Notes: generated from the sequence alone by a model not told the origin. Counted from the stretch's first letter, positions 34,275 through 43,454 are shown. The stretch: DNA of 64,000 nucleotides from Chloroflexota bacterium (GCA_021323855.1 JAJPKE010000037.1:146633-210632); one strand, 5' to 3'. Translations and numbers: made by a program.

Positions 34275-35393
34275 ATGATGACATCATCGTTCTGGGATAG
34301 CGCCTCGCTCGCAAACGTCACTAGACCGTTTCGAGTGCCGCCCACGGTGCGCCGCGTTGCCGTATTCCGCGCGCTTCAGTTGGGCGACATGCTGGTCGCC
34401 GTGCCTGCGTTGCGGGCGTTGCGAGCGCAGTATCCACAGGCGGAGATCACGCTGATTGGTCTGCCCTGGGCGGCCTCCTTCGCCCGGCGGTTCCATCTCT
34501 ATATAGACCGCTTTGTCGCATTTCCCGGCTTCCCTGGCATTCCCGAAGCAGAGTATGAAGCTGAACGCACCGCCAGGTTCCTGGCAGAGCAGCAGAGCGA
34601 TAGCTACGATCTGGCGATTCAACTGCACGGCAGCGGGGAGAGCAGCAATCCTTTTGTGCTGGCTCTGGGTAGTTCATATACCATCGGCTTCGCGCACGAG
34701 CAACAGTCTACAGCGTACCGGAAGTTCATTCCCTATCCCGATCAGTTACCAGAGATCTGGCGTTGCCTTCAACTGGTCCGGCAACTCGGCTGTCGCTCGC
34801 TTTCTCCTCGTTTGGAGTTTCCACTGACGGCGTGTGACATTGCAGAGGCTGAGGCATTGCTGCGTCCGCTCCGGCAGCAGCGTCGCTTGCGCGTTGGGCT
34901 GCACGCGGGCGCGCGTTCCCCCGCGCGGCGCTGGCCGGCGGCTCGTTTCGCGGCGCTGGCCGATGCCTTGATCGAGCGCTATCACGCGCAGATTGTGCTG
35001 ACCGGCAGCCCGCAAGAGGAGCCAGCAGTACGTGACGTGATGCGACATATGCAGAGCGAGCCGCTGAACCTGGCCGGACTGACGAGCCTGGGCGGGCTGG
35101 GAGCCGTGATCGAACGGTTGGATCTCTTTATCAGCAATGACACCGGCCCGGCGCATCTCGCCTGCGCCATGGAGACACCAAGTATCACGATCTTTGGGCC
35201 AGCCGACCCGCGCCGCTGGGCGCCGCTCGACCGGCGATACCATCGCATTGTGCGCTATCCGGTTGCGTGTAGCCCCTGTGGCTACTGGACCTGCCCGATA
35301 GGTCATGGCTGCCTGCGTGGTATCACGCCCGCCGCTGTCCTGGCAACCGCCAATCAATTGCTCGCCAGGAGGGAAACGTTATGCGGCGCTTGA
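34275..35393 (+). CDS. Glycosyltransferase family 9 (second heptosyltransferase-like)
   Basis: 372 aa with GGAGG ten bases upstream. RRVAVFRALQLGDMLVAVPALRAL, GLHAGARSPARRWPAARFAAL, LAGLTSLGGLGAVIERLDLFISNDTGPAHLACAMETPSITIFGP match GT9. The same type of Cys cluster is present (ACSPCGYWTCPIGHGCL, about 325-345). It is a paralogue of the preceding gene but well diverged, so two different linkages are likely. Its last 13 bp overlap the next gene, whose AGGAGG lies inside this one. Confidence 0.9.
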   Translation: MMTSSFWDSASLANVTRPFRVPPTVRRVAVFRALQLGDMLVAVPALRALRAQYPQAEITLIGLPWAASFARRFHLYIDRFVAFPGFPGIPEAEYEAERTARFLAEQQSDSYDLAIQLHGSGESSNPFVLALGSSYTIGFAHEQQSTAYRKFIPYPDQLPEIWRCLQLVRQLGCRSLSPRLEFPLTACDIAEAEALLRPLRQQRRLRVGLHAGARSPARRWPAARFAALADALIERYHAQIVLTGSPQEEPAVRDVMRHMQSEPLNLAGLTSLGGLGAVIERLDLFISNDTGPAHLACAMETPSITIFGPADPRRWAPLDRRYHRIVRYPVACSPCGYWTCPIGHGCLRGITPAAVLATANQLLARRETLCGA

Positions 35394-36382
35394 ACATATT
35401 GATCTGGCACATTCATGGCAGCTATCTCAACACGCTGGCGCGCATCGAGCATAACTGGTTTCTGCCCGTTAAACCCGGCAAGCAGGAGGCGGGATACGGT
35501 GGGCGTGGGCCGACCTTTGACTTACCCGATTATGTACGCGAAGTGCCAGCCGATAAGGTGCGCCAACTCGATCTCGATCTGGTGATCTACCAGACGCCAA
35601 AAAACTATTTCGAGGATCGCTTAGAGATTCTCAGCGCCAGGCAGCAGCGGCTGCCAGCTATTTATCTCGAACATAACACGCCAAAGCCCAATGCCGTCGA
35701 GACGCGCCATCCGATTGATGATCCCGGCGTGTTGCTGGTGCATGTCACACAGTACAACCGGCTGATGTGGGATAACAACCACACGCCGACAATGGTGATT
35801 GAGCATAGCGCCGCTATTGATCCGCGCATACGCTATCGCGGCGACCGCGCCTGTGGCATTACCATCACCAACTGCATGCAGCGACGGGCGCGCATTACTG
35901 GCTACGACATTCTGCGCGATGTGCAGCAGATCGTGCCCATCGAAGTCGCCGGCATGGAGACCGAGCAATTCGGTGGCCTGGGTGATATCCCCTACCGGGA
36001 TTTACATGCGCAGATTGCTGGATATCGCTTCCTCTTCAGTCCCATGCGTTACACGAGCCTGCCATTGGCCGTGATCGAGGCCATGACGATTGGTATGCCG
36101 GTCGTTGCGCTGGCAACGACGGAGTTACCTTCAGTCATCACGAGCGGCGAAACCGGCTATGTCTCCAATGATCTTGATGAACTGATAGCAGGCATGAGGC
36201 ATCTACTGGCTCACCCTGCTGAGGCACGGCGCATGGGCGCAAATGCGCGGGCGCTGGCTCAGCAACGCTTTGGCCTGGACCGCTTCATTGAGGATTGGAA
36301 TGCGGCGTTCGCGCTCGTAACCGGCGGGCGTGCGGATACTACTCATCAGCGACCGCAGGCGTATCAGGCAGCCATTGGATGA
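35381..36382 (+). CDS. Glycosyltransferase family 4-like
   Basis: 333 aa. A short N-domain (ILIWHIHGSYLNTLARIEHNWFLPV, DLDLVIYQTPKNYFEDR, YLEHNTPKPN) is followed by a GT-B donor domain with FLFSPMRYTSLPLAVIEAMTIGMPVVALATTELP, the E of the EX7E-type motif in VIEAM, and GETGYVSNDLDEL. It is shorter than standard GT4 enzymes (about 370-400 aa), and the N-domain resembles those seen in heptose and carbamoyl glycan clusters. It overlaps the previous gene by 13 bp and is translationally coupled. Confidence 0.82.
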   Translation: MRRLNILIWHIHGSYLNTLARIEHNWFLPVKPGKQEAGYGGRGPTFDLPDYVREVPADKVRQLDLDLVIYQTPKNYFEDRLEILSARQQRLPAIYLEHNTPKPNAVETRHPIDDPGVLLVHVTQYNRLMWDNNHTPTMVIEHSAAIDPRIRYRGDRACGITITNCMQRRARITGYDILRDVQQIVPIEVAGMETEQFGGLGDIPYRDLHAQIAGYRFLFSPMRYTSLPLAVIEAMTIGMPVVALATTELPSVITSGETGYVSNDLDELIAGMRHLLAHPAEARRMGANARALAQQRFGLDRFIEDWNAAFALVTGGRADTTHQRPQAYQAAIG

Positions 36383-36411
36383 TGTGGACGATAAGACGAT
36401 GGAGTATGTGT

Positions 36412-37740
36412 ATGCAGTATTCGAGAAGGATTGCCTTTATCAGTGAACATGCCAGCCCACTGGCGTTGCTCGGTGGGCAGGATGCCGGCGGCCAGAATGT
36501 GTATGTGGATGCGCTCAGTCAGTCACTCGCTCGTCTGGGTTACGCCATAGACATCTTCACCCGCCGCACCGATCCAGGCGCTCCGGAGGTCGTTGCTTAT
36601 GATAGCGGCATACGCATCATTCACCTCAGCGCTGGTCCGGCGGAGCCGCTCCTAAAAGATGAACTCTGGCCCTACATGCGCGAATTTCGCAACAATCTTC
36701 TGGCGTTCATGCTGCGTACCCGCGTCCGTTACGCTCTCATTCACGGCCACTTCTGGATGTCTGGTTGGGTAGCTACTGAGATTGGATCGCTGCTCTCTGT
36801 GCCGGTTGTGCAGACGTTTCATGCGCTTGGTGCGACCAAGCGACGGTATCAGGGCGATGCCGATACCAGTCCTTCTGAGCGCATCGCCATCGAACGCGAG
36901 ATTGTGCGCAAAGCCGACCGCGTGGTTGCGCACTGCCCCAGCGAGCGCGATGAACTGCTGCACGATTATCACGGCGATTCACGCCATATTACGTTGATTC
37001 CTGGCGGTGTCAATATTGAGATGTTTTCGCCGATGTCGCAGGTAGAAGCACGCGCGCTCATTGGGTTGGGCGGTGATGGGCCGGTGGCGGTCTACGTTGG
37101 GCGCATCTTGCCGCGTAAGGACATCCGCAATGTTGTGCGCGCGCTTGCGCTGGTGAACGAGGGGCGCAGCGGCCAACCACCAGCGCGTTTGCTCATTGTC
37201 GGCGGCGATACGCCGGAGCCGGACCCAACGATGACACCGGAACTCGGCGAGATTCAACGGCTGGCGGCATCACTGGGAATTGCTGAGCAAGTGCGATGTG
37301 TGGGCATGCGCCAGCCGTCGCGGCTACGTGAGTATTACTGCGCTGGTGATGTCATGGTGACGACCCCCTGGTATGAGCCGTTCGGGCTGACACCGCTGGA
37401 AGCGATGGCTTGCGGGCGTCCGGTTATCGGCTCTGCCGTGGGTGGCATTCCTTCCACCGTTGTTCCGGAGCGAACGGGTCTGCTGGTACCGCCGCGCGAT
37501 CCATCGGCGCTGGCCGGTGCGCTGATGCAGTTGTTTGCTCACCCAGAACGTTGCCAGCGCATGGGCACGATTGCCCGCGCGCATGTCGAGCGCAGATTCA
37601 CCTGGCCGCTTTCCGCAGAACGCCATGCTCGCCTCTATAGCGCGCTGCTGTCTGCGCAGCCCAGGAGCCGGACAACTTCACACACACCTGCTCTGGCACA
37701 CTGGGATATCGAACGCGATGACGAGTCAGTCGGTGTCTGA
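36412..37740 (+). CDS. Glycosyltransferase family 4 (MshA/sucrose-synthase-like subclass)
   Basis: 442 aa from the ATG at 36412 (GGAG seven bases upstream). The N-terminus ISEHASPLALLGGQDAGGQNVYV contains the GGQ-xx-GGQNVYV glycine loop of the MshA/sucrose-phosphate-synthase group. Then IHGHFWMSG, VQTFHALG, VVAHCPSERDELL, LIPGGVNIEMF, VYVGRILPRKDIRNVVRAL, MVTTPWYEPFGLTPLEAMACGRPVIGSAVGG (EPFGLTPLE, the EX7E motif). It is a retaining enzyme likely to use a UDP- or GDP-sugar. The tail of about 30 aa is hydrophilic. Confidence 0.9.
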   Translation: MQYSRRIAFISEHASPLALLGGQDAGGQNVYVDALSQSLARLGYAIDIFTRRTDPGAPEVVAYDSGIRIIHLSAGPAEPLLKDELWPYMREFRNNLLAFMLRTRVRYALIHGHFWMSGWVATEIGSLLSVPVVQTFHALGATKRRYQGDADTSPSERIAIEREIVRKADRVVAHCPSERDELLHDYHGDSRHITLIPGGVNIEMFSPMSQVEARALIGLGGDGPVAVYVGRILPRKDIRNVVRALALVNEGRSGQPPARLLIVGGDTPEPDPTMTPELGEIQRLAASLGIAEQVRCVGMRQPSRLREYYCAGDVMVTTPWYEPFGLTPLEAMACGRPVIGSAVGGIPSTVVPERTGLLVPPRDPSALAGALMQLFAHPERCQRMGTIARAHVERRFTWPLSAERHARLYSALLSAQPRSRTTSHTPALAHWDIERDDESVGV

Positions 37741-37802
37741 GCCGCCAGCAGTCACAGCATTCATTAGAACGTCATGGGCTGTGGGATATGGAGGAGAGAA
37801 CG

Positions 37803-38609
37803 GTGCAAGGGATAGATGCGAAACAGGCGAAACAGGCGAAACAGGCGAATCAGGCGAATCAGACCCATCGAATACAGCCGTTGAGTGGAACAGTGGCGTT
37901 GGTGACGGGCGCCGGCAGCGGACTGGGAGAGGCGACAGCGAGCGCCTTTGCCGCCGCCGGTGGCTCCGTCGCCTGTGTAGATGTCAATGAACGGGCGGCG
38001 ATTCGCACGTGCCAGCAGTTGAGCGTGTGGGATGTGCCGTCGCTGGCGCTCGGCTGTGATGTCTCTGATGCAGCGCAGGTAAACCGCACGGTAGAAACCG
38101 CCGTCAACCGGCTGGGTCGGCTCGATTTTCTTGTCAATTGCGCAGCCGTGGACTTCACGTATTCGATTGAGGACCTGACCATCGAGCAGTGGGATACTGA
38201 GCTTGCGGTCAATCTACGCGGGCCATTCTTGCTGGCGAAGGCGGCCTTTCCCATCATGCGGGCGCAGGGTGGCGGGCATATCGTCAATATCGCTTCGACC
38301 GCCGCGCTACGGGCATGGCCCAACGCCTCCGCCTACCATGCGTCCAAATGGGGGGTGTTGGGGTTCAGCCGTGCGCTTGGCACAGAAGGACGCCAGTATG
38401 GTATTCGCGTGACGACTGTTATTCCCGGTGGCATGCGGACGCATTTCTTTGACCGCTTTGCCGAGCAAGGCATCCCGCTGCCTGATGCGAGCAATCTGCA
38501 AGACCCGGCACAGGTAGCGCAGGTGATTCTGATGGCGGTTACGATGCCACCGCAGTCGGTAATTCAGGAAATCCTGGTGACGCCGCCGACGGAAACGAGC
38601 TGGCCCTGA
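37803..38609 (+). CDS. Short-chain dehydrogenase/reductase
   Basis: Classical SDR of about 268 aa: VTGAGSGLGEATASAFAAAG (TGxxxGxG), CVDVNERAA (NAD-type acidic residue), DFLVNCAAV (NNAG-like, here NCAA), IVNIASTAAL (Ser), SAYHASKWGVLGFSRAL (YxxxK) and VIPGGMRTHFF. The start is placed at the GTG at 37803 because GGAGGAGA lies five bases ahead; the ATG at 37788 would put that site inside the gene. The N-terminus is a repeat of QAK/QAN codons from a 9-bp tandem repeat (37821-37862). In the heptose operon it may oxidise or epimerise a sugar or polyol; it is not an HldD-type extended SDR. Confidence 0.87.
   Translation: MQGIDAKQAKQAKQANQANQTHRIQPLSGTVALVTGAGSGLGEATASAFAAAGGSVACVDVNERAAIRTCQQLSVWDVPSLALGCDVSDAAQVNRTVETAVNRLGRLDFLVNCAAVDFTYSIEDLTIEQWDTELAVNLRGPFLLAKAAFPIMRAQGGGHIVNIASTAALRAWPNASAYHASKWGVLGFSRALGTEGRQYGIRVTTVIPGGMRTHFFDRFAEQGIPLPDASNLQDPAQVAQVILMAVTMPPQSVIQEILVTPPTETSWP
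37821..37862 (+). repeat. 9-bp tandem repeat, 4.7 copies (AAACAGGCG/AATCAGGCG)
   Basis: Three AAACAGGCG units (37821-37847), one AATCAGGCG (37848-37856) and a partial AATCAG. It encodes the KQA/NQA run of the SDR N-terminus. Copy number and the last 15 bases equal those of the repeat at 26992-27033, but the reading frame differs. Confidence 0.92.
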
Positions 38610-38687
38610 TTTTTGGTGCCCGGATGTAGTGCAGAGAGCGATGTGGAGAGTGTATGAGACGCACGGAGATACCACAGGAGGTGGGGT

Positions 38688-40415
38688 ATGTACGTTATTG
38701 GCATCAATGCCGCCTATCACGATTCAGCGGCTTGCCTTGTGCGCGATGGTGTCGTCATCGCCGCCGCCGAGGAGGAACGCTTTACACACGTCAAGCATGG
38801 CAAGCGTCCGATTCCGTTTTCCACCTATGAGTTGCCCTACCATGCAATAGACTATTGTCTCCGCGAGGCTGGCATTACGCTGGCGGATGTCGCTCATGTG
38901 GCCTACTCATACGATCCCTATTTGCTGCTTGGCCCGCATTGCGCAGAGGCGACCATCACGCTGCCATTGGAGCCGAGCGCACATCCGACGCCTGCCGAAT
39001 GGGAGGCCGCATGGGACCCGCTCTTTCTCTCATCCATCGTCAATGCGCCACGCCAGCTCGCGGGTGGCGCGCCATTGCATCTACAAGCGCGCTTTCGCGG
39101 CGTCTCCGCTGATGGTCCGTTCCAATGGCACTTTGTCGAGCATCACATCGCGCACGCGGCGAGCGCCTTCCACGCCTCGCCGTTCACCGAAGCAACAGTG
39201 CTGACGCTGGACGGACGTGGTGAACGGGCTACCACCAGCTATCACCTGGGAAATGGCAACCAGTTGGAGCGTCTGGGTCAGGTCAATTTTCCGCATTCAC
39301 TCGGCCTGCTTTATGAGCAGGTGACTGGCTACCTGGGCTTCCTGCCATCTTCTGATGAGTACAAGGTTATGGCGCTCGCTTCATATGGCAACCCCGTATA
39401 TCTCGATGAGTTCCGCAGCATGATTCATCTTGGCGAGCGCGGTCAGTACACGATTGACCCTTTGCGCCTGGAGGAGCGGTTTGGCCCGGCACGCTTGAGA
39501 GGTGGACCATTGGAGCAGCGCCATTATGATATCGCGCGTTCGCTTCAGATGGCGCTGGAAGAAAGTGCGCTTGCGCTTGCCAGTTGGCTGGCGGATGCAA
39601 CGCAGCAGGAGCGTCTTTGCATGGCGGGCGGTGTGGCGCTCAATTGTGTGATGAACGCCAAACTGCGTGATAGTGGACTCTTCCGGGACATCTGGGTGCA
39701 ACCGGCGGCGGGCGATGCGGGCACGGCGCTGGGCGCGGCGCTTTGGATTGATGCGCAGGAACGTCGTAGCGACGAGCGCCGCTATCAGATGAATCATGCG
39801 TTTCTTGGGCCGGCTTACAGTGATGAGGAAATCGAGCAGTTCTTACGTTGGACGAAGGTGCCGTATCGCCGGCTGAACCATGTGGTAGAAGAGGCGGCTG
39901 ATCTCCTGGCAGCCGATAAAATTATTGGCTGGTATCAGGGACGTATGGAGTTTGGTCCCCGGGCGCTGGGCGCGCGTTCGATTCTGGCGTCGCCCATCCG
40001 CGCTTCGATGCAGGCGCGGCTCAACGACATCAAAGACCGTGAGGATTTTCGCCCGGTGGCGCCGGTGGTTCTCGAAGAAGAGGCGCCGCAGTGGTTCGCT
40101 GGCGCGCATGAATCGCCGTTTATGCTCTTTGTCTACGATGTGTTGCCCGACAAAGCCGACCGCATTCCCGCCGTGCGGCATGTGGACGGAACAGCGCGCA
40201 TCCAGACGATCAACCGCCAGCAGAACGCGCTCTATTACGACTTGGTACGCGCCTTTCACGCGCGCACCGGCGTGCCGGTCCTCATCAATACGTCGTTCAA
40301 CACCCGTGGAGAGCCTATCGTCTGCACGCCACGTGATGCCGTCGAGTGCTTCTGGACCTCGCCGCTCGATGCGCTGGTGATCGGTTCGTTCCTGCTCGAA
40401 AAGAGCGGGCAATGA
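38688..40415 (+). CDS. Carbamoyltransferase (NodU/CmcH family)
   Basis: 575 aa with AGGAGG seven bases upstream. The N-terminal Kae1-like domain has GINAAYHDSAACLVRDG, AAEEERFTHVKHGKRPIP, VEHHIAHAASAFHASPF (H-x3-H metal site), TLDGRGERATTS, SDEYKVMALASYG and CMAGGVALNCVMNAKL. The C-terminal domain (PF16861) has GWYQGRMEFGPRALGARSIL, LNDIKDREDFRPVAPVVL and VPVLINTSFNTRGEPIVCTP. It transfers carbamoyl from carbamoyl phosphate via carbamoyl-AMP to a sugar hydroxyl. Length and motifs are complete. Together with the heptose genes it suggests a carbamoylated heptose or neighbouring residue. Confidence 0.93.
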   Translation: MYVIGINAAYHDSAACLVRDGVVIAAAEEERFTHVKHGKRPIPFSTYELPYHAIDYCLREAGITLADVAHVAYSYDPYLLLGPHCAEATITLPLEPSAHPTPAEWEAAWDPLFLSSIVNAPRQLAGGAPLHLQARFRGVSADGPFQWHFVEHHIAHAASAFHASPFTEATVLTLDGRGERATTSYHLGNGNQLERLGQVNFPHSLGLLYEQVTGYLGFLPSSDEYKVMALASYGNPVYLDEFRSMIHLGERGQYTIDPLRLEERFGPARLRGGPLEQRHYDIARSLQMALEESALALASWLADATQQERLCMAGGVALNCVMNAKLRDSGLFRDIWVQPAAGDAGTALGAALWIDAQERRSDERRYQMNHAFLGPAYSDEEIEQFLRWTKVPYRRLNHVVEEAADLLAADKIIGWYQGRMEFGPRALGARSILASPIRASMQARLNDIKDREDFRPVAPVVLEEEAPQWFAGAHESPFMLFVYDVLPDKADRIPAVRHVDGTARIQTINRQQNALYYDLVRAFHARTGVPVLINTSFNTRGEPIVCTPRDAVECFWTSPLDALVIGSFLLEKSGQ

Positions 40416-40438
40416 CATACGCATGGAGGCGCAACGAG

Positions 40439-41425
40439 ATGCCTGTGGATGTTTCTGTCGTCGTGCCAACCTATAAGCGGGTGGACCTGCTGGTGCGCTG
40501 CCTCGCTGCGTTGATCCGGCAGGACTATCCGCCGACCGGCTACGAAATTATTGTCGCAGACGATGCCGCCTGTCCTATCACCAGGCAGAGGGTGGATAGA
40601 CTGGCGCAACGGGTGTGCGCGCAACGAGCATGTGCTCCTGCTTTACGCTATCTTCCTGTTGTGGGTCAACATGGACCTGCTGCCGCCCGTAATGCTGGCT
40701 GGCGTGCTGCATGCGGGCGCTACATCGCCTTTACCGACGATGATACCATCCCCGATCTGAGTTGGCTGCGCGCTGGCGTGGCGGCGCTGGCGAATGGCGC
40801 GGATGGTGCAGCCGGGCGTGTCATTGTTCCGCTCCCACCGCAGCCAAGCGACTATGAACGCGATGTCTCGCGACTGATGGAAGGAAAGTTCGTAACTGCA
40901 AATTGCTTCTATCGCCGCGACTTGCTGGAAGCTGTTGGCGGTTTTGATGAGCGATTTGCGGTTGCCTGGCGCGAGGATAGTGACCTCTTCTTTACACTGA
41001 TAAGCCGTGGCGCATGCCTCGTCAACGTCCCTGATGCTATCGTCGAGCATCCCATTCGTCCGGCGCGCTGGGGCATGAGCATTTGTCAGCAGCGCAAGTC
41101 GTTCTACAATGCGCTGCTCTATAAAAAGCACCCATATGCTTACCGCCGGTATATTCAGGCCACACCACCCTGGCACTATTACGGCATCGTGGTAGCGCTT
41201 GGTCTCCTCATCGTGGCGCTGTTGAGCTGGGATGTACCTCTCGCTATCGTGGCGGCGTCCACCTGGCTGCTGCTCACCGGGCGTTTCTGCCTGCGGCGGC
41301 TACGCGGTACTTCGCATGCGTTGCCGCATATCCTCGAAATGGCCGTCACCTCGGCTCTCATCCCGCTACTTTCCGTCTACTGGCGGCTGCGCGGCGCGAT
41401 CACCTTCCGTGTCTGGTTTTTCTAG
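40439..41425 (+). CDS. Glycosyltransferase family 2 with C-terminal helices
   Basis: 328 aa from the ATG at 40439 (GGAGG at 40425-40429); an ATG at 40412 overlapping the previous stop is the alternative. GT-A motifs: VSVVVPTYKRVDLLVRCLAAL, YEIIVADDAA, GPAAARNAGWRAACGRYIAFTDDDTIPD (DxD), ANCFYRRDLLEAVGGFDERF, WREDSDLFFTL (catalytic ED). Two or three helices at about 250-320 anchor it to the membrane. Part of the carbamoyl-heptose operon. Confidence 0.88.
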   Translation: MPVDVSVVVPTYKRVDLLVRCLAALIRQDYPPTGYEIIVADDAACPITRQRVDRLAQRVCAQRACAPALRYLPVVGQHGPAAARNAGWRAACGRYIAFTDDDTIPDLSWLRAGVAALANGADGAAGRVIVPLPPQPSDYERDVSRLMEGKFVTANCFYRRDLLEAVGGFDERFAVAWREDSDLFFTLISRGACLVNVPDAIVEHPIRPARWGMSICQQRKSFYNALLYKKHPYAYRRYIQATPPWHYYGIVVALGLLIVALLSWDVPLAIVAASTWLLLTGRFCLRRLRGTSHALPHILEMAVTSALIPLLSVYWRLRGAITFRVWFF

Positions 41426-41490
41426 CGTGATAAGGGCATTTGAGCGACCACGCAGAGAAGAAATACTGCGGGCTATCAGGAGTGAACAAT

Positions 41491-42525
41491 ATGGAATTAA
41501 GGGAATCAGCAGAGACGAGAGAATTGGTAGACCTGCCGACCTATGCGCAGTTTGAGCCGGTTGGCCAGTGCAACCTACGCTGCCAGATGTGTTCTATTCA
41601 GTTCCGGCAGGATGGGCCACCCTATGGTCCACCGGCGTTCATGCGTTTCGAGCTATTTACCTCACTGCTCGATCAAATGCCTGCGCTCCGCGAGTTGCAC
41701 TTGCAGGGGCTTGGCGAGCCGATGATGCACCCGCGCTACTTTGACATGGTTGCCTATGCCGTTGGCAAAGGCATCCGCGTGACGACCAACTCCAATCTCA
41801 CGCTGCTCAATGCGCGCCGCGCCGAACGCTGTGTTGCCAGCGGTTTGCACACCATTTCGATTTCACTCGATGGCGCGACCGCCGAGACCTATGAGCGTAT
41901 CCGCGTGCGCGCACATTTTGATCGTGTGATGACAAATGTTCAGCGACTGTTGGATGAACGCGACCGCCAGCAGAGCGTCACTCCGCATCTGCGCCTGGTC
42001 ATGGTCATCATGCGCCAGAATCTCGCCGAGTTACCGGATATCGTGCGGCTGGCGCATCGCTACCGCATGGAGAGCCTGTTTGTGCAGCACCTCTGCCATG
42101 ACTTTGGTGAAACCAGCCTGCCAACTACCTACCAGCCGATGCGCGCTTTTGTTGAGGAACAGACGTTGTTGAATGAGCAACCGGAGCGCGTGGAGCGGTA
42201 TTTCAGCGCAGCGAGAGCTGTGGCGCACGAGGTGGGCATAGAGCTACGGCTTCCCAGAACGCAGATACGGCTGCATGCCCCCGATACTCCTGGTCGCATG
42301 CGCTGTAGCTGGCCGTGGGATGGCGCTTACGTCAGCTATCAGGGGTACGCCATGCCCTGTTGCATGGTCTCCACGCCGGACCGCATCAACTTTGGCAACA
42401 TGGCCGAGCAGGGCGTGTCGCAGACATGGAACAGCGCCGCGTATCAGGATTTCCGCCAGCGGCTTTCCTCGGCAACGCCGCCCGATATCTGCGCCTCCTG
42501 TTCGCTGTATCACGGTACGTTCTAA
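41491..42525 (+). CDS. Radical SAM protein with SPASM-like C-terminus
   Basis: 344 aa from the ATG at 41491 (AGGAGT nine bases upstream; the frame extends to 41440). The cluster motif is GQCNLRCQMC (C27, C31, C34), followed by LHLQGLGEPMMHPRYFDM (GGE-like) and TISISLDGATAETYERIRV. The C-terminal region has CSWPWDGAYVSYQGYAMPCCM and then ICASCSLY, a SPASM/twitch pattern that can hold an extra Fe-S cluster. Known relatives modify sugars or peptides, or act in glycan clusters with unknown roles. There is no precursor peptide next to it, so a sugar or lipid substrate within the heptose operon is more likely (inference). Confidence 0.87.
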   Translation: MELRESAETRELVDLPTYAQFEPVGQCNLRCQMCSIQFRQDGPPYGPPAFMRFELFTSLLDQMPALRELHLQGLGEPMMHPRYFDMVAYAVGKGIRVTTNSNLTLLNARRAERCVASGLHTISISLDGATAETYERIRVRAHFDRVMTNVQRLLDERDRQQSVTPHLRLVMVIMRQNLAELPDIVRLAHRYRMESLFVQHLCHDFGETSLPTTYQPMRAFVEEQTLLNEQPERVERYFSAARAVAHEVGIELRLPRTQIRLHAPDTPGRMRCSWPWDGAYVSYQGYAMPCCMVSTPDRINFGNMAEQGVSQTWNSAAYQDFRQRLSSATPPDICASCSLYHGTF

Positions 42526-42586
42526 ACTGCGCTCTGCCATATTGTGCCCGTGTAAAGATAAGGTGTGAATAGGTGGTGAATTAGCT

Positions 42587-43420
42587 TTGGCTCAGGTTGA
42601 TGTGTTGATACCGACCTACAACCGGTTGGAATCGCTGATCGTGACGCTTGGCAGTGTTGCAGCGCAATCGCTCTCCGATCTCCGTGTCGTAGTAGCAGAT
42701 CAAAGCGCGGAACCTGTTGGCGAGCGCCCGGTCATCCAGGCGTTGCGGCGGGTGATCGAGGCGCGTGGCGGGGCCGTCGAATGGCACACGCGCCCGCAGA
42801 TTCATGGCATCGCCGAACAGCGCGACTTTTTGCTTGGTCGCGCCACTGCCGATGCCGTGCTGTATCTGGATGACGATGTGCTGATGGAGCCGTGGGTCAT
42901 CGAGCAACTTTTGGAGAACCTACGAGCGCAACAGTGCGCCTTCGTTGGCGCGTTTCCCGTTGGGCTGACGTATCGTGATGATATGCGCCCGCAACAGCAA
43001 GCTATCGAGTTCTGGGAGGGGCCGGTGCTGCCTGAAACTCTGCTACCCGGTTCACCACAATGGGAACGCTGGCAACTTCACCGGGCAGCGAATACCTACC
43101 ATGTTGCACAGCGCTTGAGACCAGATGAGCGGCGTCTCTATAAGGTGGCCTGGGTAGCTTCGTGCATTCTCTATGACCGGGTAAAGCTGCTGGAGGTTGG
43201 CGGCTTCTCGTTCTGGCCGCGCTTACCGCGCTATCATTCCGGCGAAGAGGTGCTTGTGCAGAACTTGCTCATGCGTCGTTGGGGTGGTTGCGCCATGCTG
43301 CCGTCGGGCACGTACTACACAGAAGTGCCATCAACTGTCCTCAATGAAGATGGGCTGGTGGATGGACATGCGCTCGACCTGTTGCCAGAGTTGGTGGAAC
43401 GCTTTGCTGTCTCCCAATAA
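42587..43420 (+). CDS. Glycosyltransferase family 2, soluble
   Basis: 277 aa with a TTG start at 42587 (AGGTGGTG nine bases upstream). VDVLIPTYNRLESLIVTLGSVAAQ, LRVVVADQSAE, GIAEQRDFLLGRATADAVLYLDDDVLMEP (DxD), and KVAWVASCILYDRVKLLEVGGF are GT-A features. HSGEEVLVQNLLMRRWG supplies the acidic catalytic region. No membrane helix. Last gene of the operon; a hairpin follows directly. Confidence 0.85.
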   Translation: MAQVDVLIPTYNRLESLIVTLGSVAAQSLSDLRVVVADQSAEPVGERPVIQALRRVIEARGGAVEWHTRPQIHGIAEQRDFLLGRATADAVLYLDDDVLMEPWVIEQLLENLRAQQCAFVGAFPVGLTYRDDMRPQQQAIEFWEGPVLPETLLPGSPQWERWQLHRAANTYHVAQRLRPDERRLYKVAWVASCILYDRVKLLEVGGFSFWPRLPRYHSGEEVLVQNLLMRRWGGCAMLPSGTYYTEVPSTVLNEDGLVDGHALDLLPELVERFAVSQ

Positions 43421-43422
43421 AC

Positions 43423-43454
43423 TGGTGGCGCAAGCATTCGAGCCTGCGCCACCA
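43423..43454. terminator. Bidirectional terminator-like hairpin
   Basis: TGGTGGCGCA (43423-43432) pairs perfectly with TGCGCCACCA (43445-43454), loop 12 nt. It lies between the convergent ends of the GT2 gene (43420) and the DUF892 gene (43472). Confidence 0.65.
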
